This document shows positions 27,694 to 35,285 of a stretch of 56,435 bases of DNA, piece by piece. The position numbers were made by a program, and so were the translations under genes. The DNA is from Planctomycetota bacterium. GTDB lineage: Bacteria > Planctomycetota > UBA1135 > UBA2386. The stretch covers positions 1 to 56,435 of the forward strand of contig JAEUHP010000130.1 of assembly GCA_016795295.1 (NCBI GenBank). The letters run 5' to 3'. The number at the start of each line of letters is the position of its first letter. The first letter of the stretch is position 1. The notes under the pieces were generated by a model. It was not told the origin of the DNA. It saw only the letters and a list, made by a program, of their open reading frames with translations, and searched no databases.

Positions 27694-29103
27694 ATGCCCT
27701 CCCCCGCCCACCACAAGGCCCGCCGCCAACAGTTCCTGACCAGCCTCGACAGCCCCGTGCTGCTGATGGCCGGCGGTTGGCAGTCGCGCAACTACCCGGC
27801 GAACTGGCAGCCGTTCCGCGCCGACAGCACGTTCCTGTTCTTCTTCACCGATCCCGAGCCGAACGCCGCCGCACTGTTCGATCCCAAGGACAAGTCGGTG
27901 GTGCTGTTCCTCGATGCCCGCACGCCCGAAGACGCGCTCTGGCACGGTCCGGTGCCCTCGCTCGCGGACCTGAAGAAGCACCACGGAGTCACCGCCGTGC
28001 TGCCGCGCACCGAACTCGCTGCCGAAGTGCGCCGCCGCGTCGGCAAGCGGCGCCTGCGCAGTGTGGCCGTCGCCGACCCGCGTGCCACGGCCGAAGCCGC
28101 GGCCCTCACCGGCGAAGCACTCGACTTCCACCACAGCGCGGCGGTCGGCGATCCCGAGCTGCTGCTCGCGATCGCCCGGCTGCGCTCGCAGCGCAGCCCC
28201 GAAGAGGTGGCCGAGATGCGCGCAGCTGCGGCGGTGACGCGCAAGGCACACACCCTGGCGATGGCGCACACGCGCCCAGGCATCTTCGAGCAGGAGCTGG
28301 TCGGCCACGTCGAAGGTGCGTTCGCCAAAGCCGGCTGCGTGCCGGCCTACAACACCATCCTGTCGGTGCGCGGCGAAGTGCTGCACAACCACTACCACGG
28401 CAATCTGCTGCACGAGCCCGATCTGGTGCTGCTCGACGCCGGCGCCGAACGGCCGAGTGGCTACTGCGCCGACGTGACCCGCACCTGGCCGGTGTCGGGT
28501 CGGTTCTCGCCCGAGGCCGCGGACGTCTACGACATCGTGCTGGCCGCCGAGCAGGCCGCGATCACCGCAGTGCGGCCGGGGGCGCGCTACCGCGACCTGC
28601 ACCTGCTCGCCTGCCGAGTGCTCGCGGACGGTCTGGTGCAAATGGGGCTGCTGCGCGGCTCCGCCGACGAACTGGTCGAGAGCGGCGCGCACGCGCTGTT
28701 CTTCCCGCACGGCGTAGGGCATCTGCTCGGCCTCGACGTGCACGACATGGAGGCCTTCGGCGACCTGATCGCCTACGCCCCCGGCCGCGTGCGCAGCAAG
28801 CAGTTCGGCACGGCCTACCTGCGGCTCGACCTCGACCTGGCACCCGGCATGTGCGTGACGATCGAGCCGGGCATCTACTTCGTGCCGGCGATCCTGCGCG
28901 ACGCGAAGTTCAAGAAGCAGTTCCGCGGCCAAGTCGACTTCGCGCGCGCCGAACGCTTCCTCACCATGAACTCGCTGCGCGGCTTCGGCGGCATCCGCAT
29001 CGAGGACGACGTGTTGTGCACCGATTCCGGGCACGAGGTGCTGACCGAAGCGGTGCCCAAGGAACGCGCCGCGGTCGAAGCGCTGGTCGGCAGCGGCGGC
29101 TGA
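27694..29103 (+). CDS. pepP: Xaa-Pro aminopeptidase (M24B)
   Basis: A 469-residue AMP-binding-domain plus pita-bread peptidase that removes N-terminal residues preceding proline. The creatinase/PepP N-domain is at about 1-165. The M24 domain shows the five metal ligands: Asp in LLDAGAERPSGYCADVTR (two Asp), His in FFPHGVGHLLGLDVHDME, Glu in VTIEPGIYF, and Glu in GIRIEDDVL. No signal peptide from the chosen ATG at 27694, which starts at the conserved N-terminal region. The EVE-nuclease gene begins only 10 bp after the stop, so the two may be cotranscribed. Confidence 0.93.
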   Translation: MPSPAHHKARRQQFLTSLDSPVLLMAGGWQSRNYPANWQPFRADSTFLFFFTDPEPNAAALFDPKDKSVVLFLDARTPEDALWHGPVPSLADLKKHHGVTAVLPRTELAAEVRRRVGKRRLRSVAVADPRATAEAAALTGEALDFHHSAAVGDPELLLAIARLRSQRSPEEVAEMRAAAAVTRKAHTLAMAHTRPGIFEQELVGHVEGAFAKAGCVPAYNTILSVRGEVLHNHYHGNLLHEPDLVLLDAGAERPSGYCADVTRTWPVSGRFSPEAADVYDIVLAAEQAAITAVRPGARYRDLHLLACRVLADGLVQMGLLRGSADELVESGAHALFFPHGVGHLLGLDVHDMEAFGDLIAYAPGRVRSKQFGTAYLRLDLDLAPGMCVTIEPGIYFVPAILRDAKFKKQFRGQVDFARAERFLTMNSLRGFGGIRIEDDVLCTDSGHEVLTEAVPKERAAVEALVGSGG

Positions 29104-29113
29104 GGTACGGACC

Positions 29114-29911
29114 ATGGTGAAACGTCCAGAGCCGATCGCGCATGGTGTGATGGACAGCGCCCCCGAGAATGAAATGGGCGTCGTCTGCCTGTTCATGGAC
29201 TGGGCGCGCAGAAACAAGGTACGGATCGGATCCATACAGAGTCAGTATCCAGACTGCATCGCGTGGCAGAAGGCGGGCGGCAGCGAGAAGAGGGTCCGGA
29301 TCGAGTTCGAGTACAAGTCGCGCAACTTCCAGGCTCACAAACACGACCCGGCCGGCTGCGATTGGATCGTCTGTTGGGAACACAACTGGCCAGAGTGCCC
29401 CAAGAAGATCCATGTGTTCGAGCTCCGCAAAGAGTACGGACTCGGCTTCAATGTCTGGGTGCAACCCGTGAGCGACAAGGCACCCAACCACTTCTCTTCA
29501 AGGCTCGGGAAACTGAAGAAAACCGAGTGGAGCGTCGCCAAACAAGCGCACGAAGGCGACCTCGTGTTGTTCTACCACTCCTCCCCCCGCAAGGAGATCG
29601 GCGACGTGTTTCGCTTGAGCAGCCCAGTGAAGACCTACGAAGCGCGCGGCAAGAGCTTCGAGTGGAACAACCGCAAATCCGACTCCTTTGCCAACATCGA
29701 GCGCGTGGCGCAGCTGAAGTCGCCAGTGACACTAGAGCATCTGAAGCAGGATCCCCTGCTGAAGAACTCGGGTTGGATCCGGAACCAACTCGTTTCGCGC
29801 GCCAAGGTGACGGTGGACTGGATCTTCCTGCGCACGCTCATCCTGGCCCGCAACCCCGGAATGGAGCAGAAGCTGCCCGGCCCCGACGGGATGGCGGTCG
29901 GCAAGCGCTGA
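29114..29911 (+). CDS. Putative PD-(D/E)XK nuclease fused to an EVE-like domain
   Basis: A 265-residue protein. N-terminal residues about 20-100 look like a PD-(D/E)XK nuclease core: YPDCIAW gives Pro46-Asp47, and VRIEFEYKSRNF gives Glu66-x-Lys68 on the next strand, followed by DWIVCWEHNW. Residues about 130-240 resemble an EVE (PUA-like) domain: GDLVLFYHSSPRKEIGDVF matches the family's GD-xxFYHS-xxKE-vG-v, and PVTLEHLKQDPLLKNS with LVSRAKVTV matches the closing block. EVE domains bind modified bases, and nuclease-EVE fusions are known as modification-dependent restriction candidates. GC content and codon use are visibly lower than in the flanking genes. It follows pepP by 10 bp. Confidence 0.72.
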   Translation: MVKRPEPIAHGVMDSAPENEMGVVCLFMDWARRNKVRIGSIQSQYPDCIAWQKAGGSEKRVRIEFEYKSRNFQAHKHDPAGCDWIVCWEHNWPECPKKIHVFELRKEYGLGFNVWVQPVSDKAPNHFSSRLGKLKKTEWSVAKQAHEGDLVLFYHSSPRKEIGDVFRLSSPVKTYEARGKSFEWNNRKSDSFANIERVAQLKSPVTLEHLKQDPLLKNSGWIRNQLVSRAKVTVDWIFLRTLILARNPGMEQKLPGPDGMAVGKR

Positions 29912-29921
29912 GTCACCTGAA

Positions 29922-29941
29922 CCCCGTGGGCGCTCGCGGGG
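29922..29941. terminator. Possible bidirectional terminator hairpin
   Basis: CCCCGT (29922-29927) can pair with GCGGGG (29936-29941) using one G-U pair, with an 8-base loop. It lies 11 bp after the EVE-nuclease stop, between two convergent genes. No clear U-tract follows, so this is tentative. Confidence 0.3.
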
Positions 29942-29972
29942 CAGCAAACGGCAAGTTTGGCCTTCTGCCGGC

Positions 29973-31739
29973 CTACTGCTTGCCGCGGGGCGCCGCGCGG
30001 CGCGCTTCGTCCGCCTTCGCCTGGTCGAGCACGGCTTGCGGCACGGCGATGCCGGCCTTCGCCAGCGCCGCGTCCAGCAGCACCTCGCCCGGCAGGTACC
30101 CGCTGACCTGCGCCACCAGCACGCCGTTGCGGTCGATCACGAACTGCTGTGGGATGCCGTCCACGCCATACAACCGGCGGGCAGCACGCTCCGGCTTGCG
30201 CTCCGCAGCGTCGTGGGTGAACAGGATGTCCGGATAGTCGGCGCCGTTCACCTGCAGCCATTTCTCGAACTCGGCCCGGCCGTCGCTGGTGCACGACGCG
30301 ATCACCACCACACCGTCCTTCTTGTACTGCGCCGCCAGCGCCTGCACGTGCGGCAGCGCGGCCTTGCACGGCCCGCACCACGTCGCCCAGAAATCGAGCA
30401 CCACCACCTTGCCCCGATGGTCGGCGAGCTTGACCACCGCACCACCGAGGTCCGTGGTCTCGAAGTCGGGCGCCGGCACGCCCATTTCGATCGGCTTCAC
30501 CGGCGCCTCGGGTGCCGCCGGTGCGGCTCGCGGCTTCGGCACGAACGCTTCGGGCGGCGCGATCACCTCGGGCAGGTGTTCGGCGCGCAACTTCACCGCT
30601 TGGTTCAGCAGCAGGTTGCCGAGACCGTCGCGCCATTTCGGCCCGAGCGGGAAGGCGCCGGCGAAGCGCCCTTCGGCGTCGATCAGGATGTTCACCGGCA
30701 TGCCCGGGTACATGCCGGGGAACATGCGGCCGAGCTGGGTCTTGCGGTGGAACTCCATCTGCGCCGAAGCCGGAGCTTCGGGCTCGGGCTGGTACTTGCC
30801 CACCGGATCGACCGCCACCGAGAACGCCAGGGAGGCACGGTGCTTCGCCAGCCACGCATCGAACTCGGCGCGCGGCGTGCTCACCACCAGGCACAGCACG
30901 TGCAGACCGTAGTCGCCGTACTCCTTGGCGATCTGGTTGAGCTGCTGGCGCGGCACGATGTCCGCCCACCCCAGCGTCAGCAGCACCCGCTTGCCGCGCA
31001 GACTCGAGAGCGTGGTGTCGGCGCCGTCGGCACCGACCATCTGCAGGTCTGGCAACTCCTTGCCCGGGGTGAAGCCGAACCAATCGACGTAGAACGTCGG
31101 CGGCGGATTGGCGGCTGCGTGCGCTTTCTCTCGGGCAGCCTTCTCGGCGGCCTTGCGCAGTTGCTCTTCACCACGTTGGGCGACTGCGGCATCGATGGCG
31201 ATGCCGGCGCGGGCCAGCCCAGCTTCGAGACGTACGTCGTCGGCGTCGGCACCGACCATGCTGGCCGCGATCTTGCCGTCGCGGTCGACCACGAACTTGG
31301 TCGGCAGGCCGGGCACGTGGTAGAGCTTCGCCGACGCGCGCTCGTCGAACGTGTCGCTGCCGCGCTCGTTCGGCTCGACCAGGAAGTGCAGGTCCGGATA
31401 CTTGGCCGCGTTCTCGGCGACCCAGCCGTCGAACTTGGCACGGGTGTCGTTGGTGCACACGGCGAGCACCACCACCTCTTTGGCATGCAACTTCGCCACT
31501 TCTTGCACGTGTGGCATGGACTGCAGGCACGGGCTGCACCAAGTGGCCCAGAAGTCGAGCACCACCACCTTGCCGCGGTGGTCGGCGAGGCGCACGGTCT
31601 GGCCCTTGGCGTCGAGCACGGCGAAGTCGGGAGCCAGGCTGCCGTCCTTCGGCAGATCGGCCTGGGCGAACGCCAAGCCTTGGCAGAGGGCGAACACGGC
31701 GAGCGCGCGGCCGGCGCGCAGGGACCAGGTGGAGAGCAT
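29973..31739 (-). CDS. Secreted triple thioredoxin-fold (TlpA/ResA-like) protein
   Basis: A 588-residue exported protein with a signal peptide (LRAGRALAVFALCQGLAFA) from ATG 31739. Three thioredoxin-like domains follow. Domain 1 (about 30-200) has VVLDFWATWCSPCLQSMPHV with an intact CxxC and cis-Pro VPGLPTKFVVDRDG. Domain 2 (about 230-410) keeps the fold (LRGKRVLLTLGWADIV) but has no CxxC. Domain 3 (about 450-570) has VVLDFWATWCGPCKAALPHV and GIPQQFVIDRNG. Redox-active domains would exchange disulfides outside the cytoplasm. The middle one may be structural. It is divergent from the membrane protein gene by 158 bp. Confidence 0.9.
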   Translation of the reverse strand: MLSTWSLRAGRALAVFALCQGLAFAQADLPKDGSLAPDFAVLDAKGQTVRLADHRGKVVVLDFWATWCSPCLQSMPHVQEVAKLHAKEVVVLAVCTNDTRAKFDGWVAENAAKYPDLHFLVEPNERGSDTFDERASAKLYHVPGLPTKFVVDRDGKIAASMVGADADDVRLEAGLARAGIAIDAAVAQRGEEQLRKAAEKAAREKAHAAANPPPTFYVDWFGFTPGKELPDLQMVGADGADTTLSSLRGKRVLLTLGWADIVPRQQLNQIAKEYGDYGLHVLCLVVSTPRAEFDAWLAKHRASLAFSVAVDPVGKYQPEPEAPASAQMEFHRKTQLGRMFPGMYPGMPVNILIDAEGRFAGAFPLGPKWRDGLGNLLLNQAVKLRAEHLPEVIAPPEAFVPKPRAAPAAPEAPVKPIEMGVPAPDFETTDLGGAVVKLADHRGKVVVLDFWATWCGPCKAALPHVQALAAQYKKDGVVVIASCTSDGRAEFEKWLQVNGADYPDILFTHDAAERKPERAARRLYGVDGIPQQFVIDRNGVLVAQVSGYLPGEVLLDAALAKAGIAVPQAVLDQAKADEARRAAPRGKQ

Positions 31740-31897
31740 GGTGGGATCGAACCCGAGTGCGGGGTGCCACGCCATGGTCAGGCTGTGCCGTGGGTGTATC
31801 GGCGTGGCGCCGCTGCGGCGGGCCGGCCGACGCGCAGGCGCACGGCGCCCGGCCCACGCGCTGGCAACGCGGCGCGCATCCCGCGACGATGCCGCCC

Positions 31898-32560
31898 ATG
31901 GCCAACGCCACATCCTCCACTTTGCGCCGCATCCTCTGGCCCACCCTGCTGACTCTGGCGGTCTCCATCCTGCGCTTGGTCGGCGAACTGCAGGGCTGGG
32001 TCAACAGCAAGTCCGGCGGTGCGGGAGCGTGGCTCGGCATCACCTGGCTGGTGCTGGTGTTCGGCGCGTGGTTCGGCCTGCGCCTCCGCGCCGCGGGTTC
32101 GGCGCCGCGCCTGCAACCGGCATGGCTGTGGTCGCTGGTGCCGGTGCTGTTGTTCGTCGGGGCGTTCGCCTACCGCATGTACGACTACACCAAGGGCCAG
32201 GGCTTCCAGCTCACCGACACCAGTGCGCCGGCGCAGGCGCACATCCGCACCACGCTCTACCTCGCCTGCGCCGTCGGCGGTGTGGGCATGCTGGTGACGT
32301 TCGCGACCTGGGCGCGGTTGGCCTGGACGCTGCTGCTGTACGGCGTGGTGGCGCGGGTCGCGGTGCTGGCGATCACCTACGTGGCGAAGGTCTCGGGCTG
32401 GAACACGCACTACACCAAATTCGGCCCGGCCGGGGCCGAGTGGGAGCTGGGTGAGACGATGTTCGCCGCGACCGTGGCGCAACTCGGCATGTGGGTGCCG
32501 TTCACCGTGTTCGTCGGCGGCTGCGTCGGCTGCCTGCTCGGCGGCCGGCGGCGTGCGTGA
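31898..32560 (+). CDS. Six-helix integral membrane protein of unknown function
   Basis: A 220-residue protein with six predicted membrane helices (about residues 12-29, 44-61, 75-92, 110-131, 138-157, 188-208). I do not recognise a family. Between helices 3 and 4 is a short outside loop with YDYTKGQGFQLTD, and between 5 and 6 a longer loop with NTHYTKFGPAGAEW. An in-frame ATG nine bases upstream (31889) is equally possible. It is divergent from the thioredoxin-fold gene and ends at a strong hairpin. Confidence 0.7.
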   Translation: MANATSSTLRRILWPTLLTLAVSILRLVGELQGWVNSKSGGAGAWLGITWLVLVFGAWFGLRLRAAGSAPRLQPAWLWSLVPVLLFVGAFAYRMYDYTKGQGFQLTDTSAPAQAHIRTTLYLACAVGGVGMLVTFATWARLAWTLLLYGVVARVAVLAITYVAKVSGWNTHYTKFGPAGAEWELGETMFAATVAQLGMWVPFTVFVGGCVGCLLGGRRRA

Positions 32561-32564
32561 CGTT

Positions 32565-32587
32565 GCGCCGGCACCGTGTGCCGGCGC
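32565..32587. terminator. Bidirectional hairpin between convergent genes (perfect 10-bp stem)
   Basis: GCGCCGGCAC (32565-32574) and its exact complement GTGCCGGCGC (32578-32587) with a 3-base loop fill the 33-bp gap between two convergent genes. The stem is all but two pairs G-C. It is followed by a C-run, not a T-run, on the + strand, so it may act as a barrier or Rho-independent-like terminator for both genes. Confidence 0.65.
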
Positions 32588-32593
32588 CCCCCA

Positions 32594-33841
32594 TCACTTC
32601 GCTCGGGCCGCATCGGCGCGGTATTCGTCGAGCACCCGCTTCAGGATCGCGATGTCGGACTCGAACGACTCGGGCGGCAAGGGCCCGAACGAGAAGCGGA
32701 AGAAGGACTCGTAGGGCGACCGATAGCCCGGATCCTTGTCGTGCGGGCGCGCCATGTCGCAGTCGAAGCCCTTCAGGATCGCCGCGCCGTGCTTGAACAG
32801 CCGGCGGTTCAGCTGGTCGGCGGACAGGCCTTCGGGCAGTTCCAGCCAGTGGTAGAAGCCACCGTCGCCGGTGTGCACGCGCAGCCCGAGCCGCGCGAAC
32901 GCTTCGCCATAGCGGGCCCGCTGCATGCCGTAGTGCCGCGCCACCGCGTCGCGCGCCTGCTGCACGCGCCGCGGTTCGAGCAGCTTGGCGGCATAGAGCT
33001 GCGATGGATGGCTCACGCCGCCCATGCCGAAACTGGAGAAGTTGGCCAGCGTCTCGATGTTCTTCTTGCTGGCGACGATCCAGCCGATGCGGATGCCCGG
33101 GCACTGCAGGCCCTTGGTGCAGGCCCCGGCCAGAAACACGTTGCTGTCGTCGAGGTTTCTCACGTACTGGATGCCACTCACGCCTTTGGAGCTGTGGAAC
33201 ATCTCGTAGGCCTCGTCGAGCAGGATGCCGTGCTTCGGCTCTTCGGCCATCGCCATCAGTTCGGCGAGCTCCTGGCCCGAGCGGGTGTGTCCGGTCGGGT
33301 TGCCGGGATTGGACAGCACCGCCAGCAGGTGGGTCTTGGCGTTCAGGCCGGTGCGGTCGAAGTAGGCAGCATTCGGCGGATGGAAGCCGTTCGCCACGGT
33401 GAACGGCACCACCTTCCAGCTGGTCGCCGTCTGCGTCAGGATGTCGAGGTAGGCCGGCCATTCGACGTTGCCGATGCGCACTTCGACGTGCTTCTTCAAG
33501 AACGCGAGCACGGTGTAGATCCCGGGCCGGCCGCCGGCGAACACCATCACGTTCTCGGGCGTGATGCGCGAGCCGTAGAAGTTGTTGTAGTGGTTGGCGA
33601 TCGCCTCACGCAGCAGGGGATGTCCCCAGGCCTTGGGGTAGAGGCGATCCTCCCAGGTGACTTCGACGCTGCTCGGCAGTTCGGGCCCACCGGGCAGCGG
33701 CGTGGTGAGCGGGAATCCTTGCGACCAAGGATGGGTGCCTGGACTGCCCATGAACTTGCCGAAACTGTCGCGGAAGGCGTACAGCGTCTCGTAGATGCCC
33801 ATCGGCGGGCAGTTGTCGGAGAGGAAGGAGGCTCGGTTCAT
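32594..33841 (-). CDS. PLP-dependent aminotransferase, class I/II
   Basis: A 415-residue fold-type I aminotransferase. Visible are GHPLLREAIANHYN near residue 75, the VLSNPGNPTG loop (Asn pairs with the cofactor), ILLDEAYEMF (Asp contacts the pyridine nitrogen), and the Schiff-base lysine in GACTKGLQCPGIRIGW, with an Arg near the C-terminus (FFRFSFG) that would bind the substrate carboxylate. The N-terminal part MGIYETLYAFRDSFGKFMGSP is less usual. The substrate is unknown. ATG 33841 is preferred because the next residues are conserved-looking; an upstream in-frame ATG adds 10. Confidence 0.88.
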   Translation of the reverse strand: MNRASFLSDNCPPMGIYETLYAFRDSFGKFMGSPGTHPWSQGFPLTTPLPGGPELPSSVEVTWEDRLYPKAWGHPLLREAIANHYNNFYGSRITPENVMVFAGGRPGIYTVLAFLKKHVEVRIGNVEWPAYLDILTQTATSWKVVPFTVANGFHPPNAAYFDRTGLNAKTHLLAVLSNPGNPTGHTRSGQELAELMAMAEEPKHGILLDEAYEMFHSSKGVSGIQYVRNLDDSNVFLAGACTKGLQCPGIRIGWIVASKKNIETLANFSSFGMGGVSHPSQLYAAKLLEPRRVQQARDAVARHYGMQRARYGEAFARLGLRVHTGDGGFYHWLELPEGLSADQLNRRLFKHGAAILKGFDCDMARPHDKDPGYRSPYESFFRFSFGPLPPESFESDIAILKRVLDEYRADAARAK

Positions 33842-34016
33842 GGCGGAGGGCGGCTGGGAGAGCGGTTGCAACGCCGACGATGGCCCGCGCGCCGACCCGG
33901 GTCAACGCACTTGCAGGAAGGCCCGCGGCGCCGAGCTCCGCTCCCCATGGGGGCGGCGCACCGGCATGAGCAGTTGGGCACCATCCTCAACCGCCGCCGC
34001 CCTATGCTGGGAGGGC

Positions 34017-34439
34017 ATGGACGCGGGTCTGCTCACCAACATCGCCGCCGCCAATGCTGCCAGAGCCGCCGGCGATGCCGCGGGCGGGGACTCGGGCCGG
34101 GATCTGGAACGCCGGCACCAATGCAGCTGCCGCCTCGCCGTCTACGGTACGCTCGCGCCGGGCGCGGCGAACCACGCGCAGGTCGCCGCGTGCCACGGCA
34201 TCTGGCAGCCGGGCGAGGTCCCGGGCCACCGCGGCGTGCGCCGCTACCCGGTGTTCCGCTTCGACGCGCGAGCCCCGATGGTGCCGGTGCAGGTGCTGCA
34301 GAGCGACGACCTGCCCGGGCACTGGGCGGCCCTCGACGCGTTCGAGGGCGACGAGTACCGGCGCATTCTGGTACCGGTGCGCATGGCCGGCTCCTGGCAG
34401 GTGGCCAATCTCTACGAAGCCGTGGCGGCCGTGCCCTGA
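34017..34439 (+). CDS. Gamma-glutamylcyclotransferase-like (GGCT/AIG2 fold) protein
   Basis: A 140-residue protein. After about 30 Ala-rich residues comes the fold's hallmark LAVYGTLAPG, then GHRGVRRYPVFRFD and the catalytic-Glu region WAALDAFEGDEYRRILVPVR, matching the LDxxE-xxYxR pattern. The family cyclises gamma-glutamyl amines to 5-oxoproline. An unusually clear GGGAGGG Shine-Dalgarno sits just before ATG 34017, which decides the start. It is divergent from the aminotransferase gene and convergent with the methyltransferase. Confidence 0.84.
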   Translation: MDAGLLTNIAAANAARAAGDAAGGDSGRDLERRHQCSCRLAVYGTLAPGAANHAQVAACHGIWQPGEVPGHRGVRRYPVFRFDARAPMVPVQVLQSDDLPGHWAALDAFEGDEYRRILVPVRMAGSWQVANLYEAVAAVP

Positions 34440-34460
34440 GGCAGCGCGCCGGCGCGAAGG

Positions 34461-35285
34461 TCAGCGGCGCCTCGCCACCAGCTCGTACACCGACGGGCAC
34501 TGCACGAAACGGGTCGGGTCGCGCTGGATCTCGGCCAGATCGCCGAACAACTCGTCGCAGTCGGCCTGGGCCAAGAGCCCCATCGCCACCAGCTTCGGGG
34601 CGAACGTACGCCACCACGTGTCGAGCCACGCGAACATCGCATCGGTGCCGCGGGCGGCGCGCACGTGCACCTGCAAGTGCTCGACCTCGAGCCCATGCGC
34701 CGCGCAGAACGCGGGCACGCGCGCCATCACGTCGGGATCGCCGCCGCGTTCGCGCCAGCTGCGGATGGTCGCCGCGACGGCCAGATCGTGGCTGCGGCGG
34801 CGCGGCGCCATGGTCATCGCGCCGTAGTTGAAGTAGTCGTGCACGACCAAGGCTCCACCGGGTCGCAACTGCGCCGCCACACCGGCCACCACCGCTTCGG
34901 GATCGCGCACGAAGCACAACACCCACCGCGCGTAGGCGAGGTCGAACGGCGCTTGGCCGCGCAGCGCTGGCGCCAGGTCGTGCACGTCGCCGACCACGGC
35001 CTGCAGGTTCGGCAAACCACGCAGTTGGGCCTGCGTGTGCGTGTGCGCGACGAAACCCGGGGACTCGTCGACCCCGACCACGGCGCCGTGCGGCACCAGT
35101 TGCGCCAGATCGAAGGCCGCGAAGCCGGGCCCGCAACCGACGTCGAGCACGCGGTGGGTCGGCGCGATGCCAGCGCGCCGCCAGGCGCGCACTGCCGCAT
35201 CCGACCAGAGGCGATGCTGCTGGCCGAGGCGCGCCAGTTCGTCGGCGCCGGTGCCGAGCACGTAGGGACGTTCGGCGGCGCTCAT
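34461..35285 (-). CDS. Class I SAM-dependent methyltransferase
   Basis: A 274-residue methyltransferase of the UbiE/small-molecule type. The SAM loop is VLDVGCGPGFAAFDLA at about residues 46-61. An acidic end VVGVDESPGFV follows, then the DLAYARWVLCFVRDPEAVV motif IV/V region and RPGGALVVHDYF. Its C-terminal half (residues about 175-274) is helical. The acceptor is unknown. The ATG overlaps the proS stop as ATGA, so it is translated directly after prolyl-tRNA synthetase. Confidence 0.87.
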   Translation of the reverse strand: MSAAERPYVLGTGADELARLGQQHRLWSDAAVRAWRRAGIAPTHRVLDVGCGPGFAAFDLAQLVPHGAVVGVDESPGFVAHTHTQAQLRGLPNLQAVVGDVHDLAPALRGQAPFDLAYARWVLCFVRDPEAVVAGVAAQLRPGGALVVHDYFNYGAMTMAPRRRSHDLAVAATIRSWRERGGDPDVMARVPAFCAAHGLEVEHLQVHVRAARGTDAMFAWLDTWWRTFAPKLVAMGLLAQADCDELFGDLAEIQRDPTRFVQCPSVYELVARRR

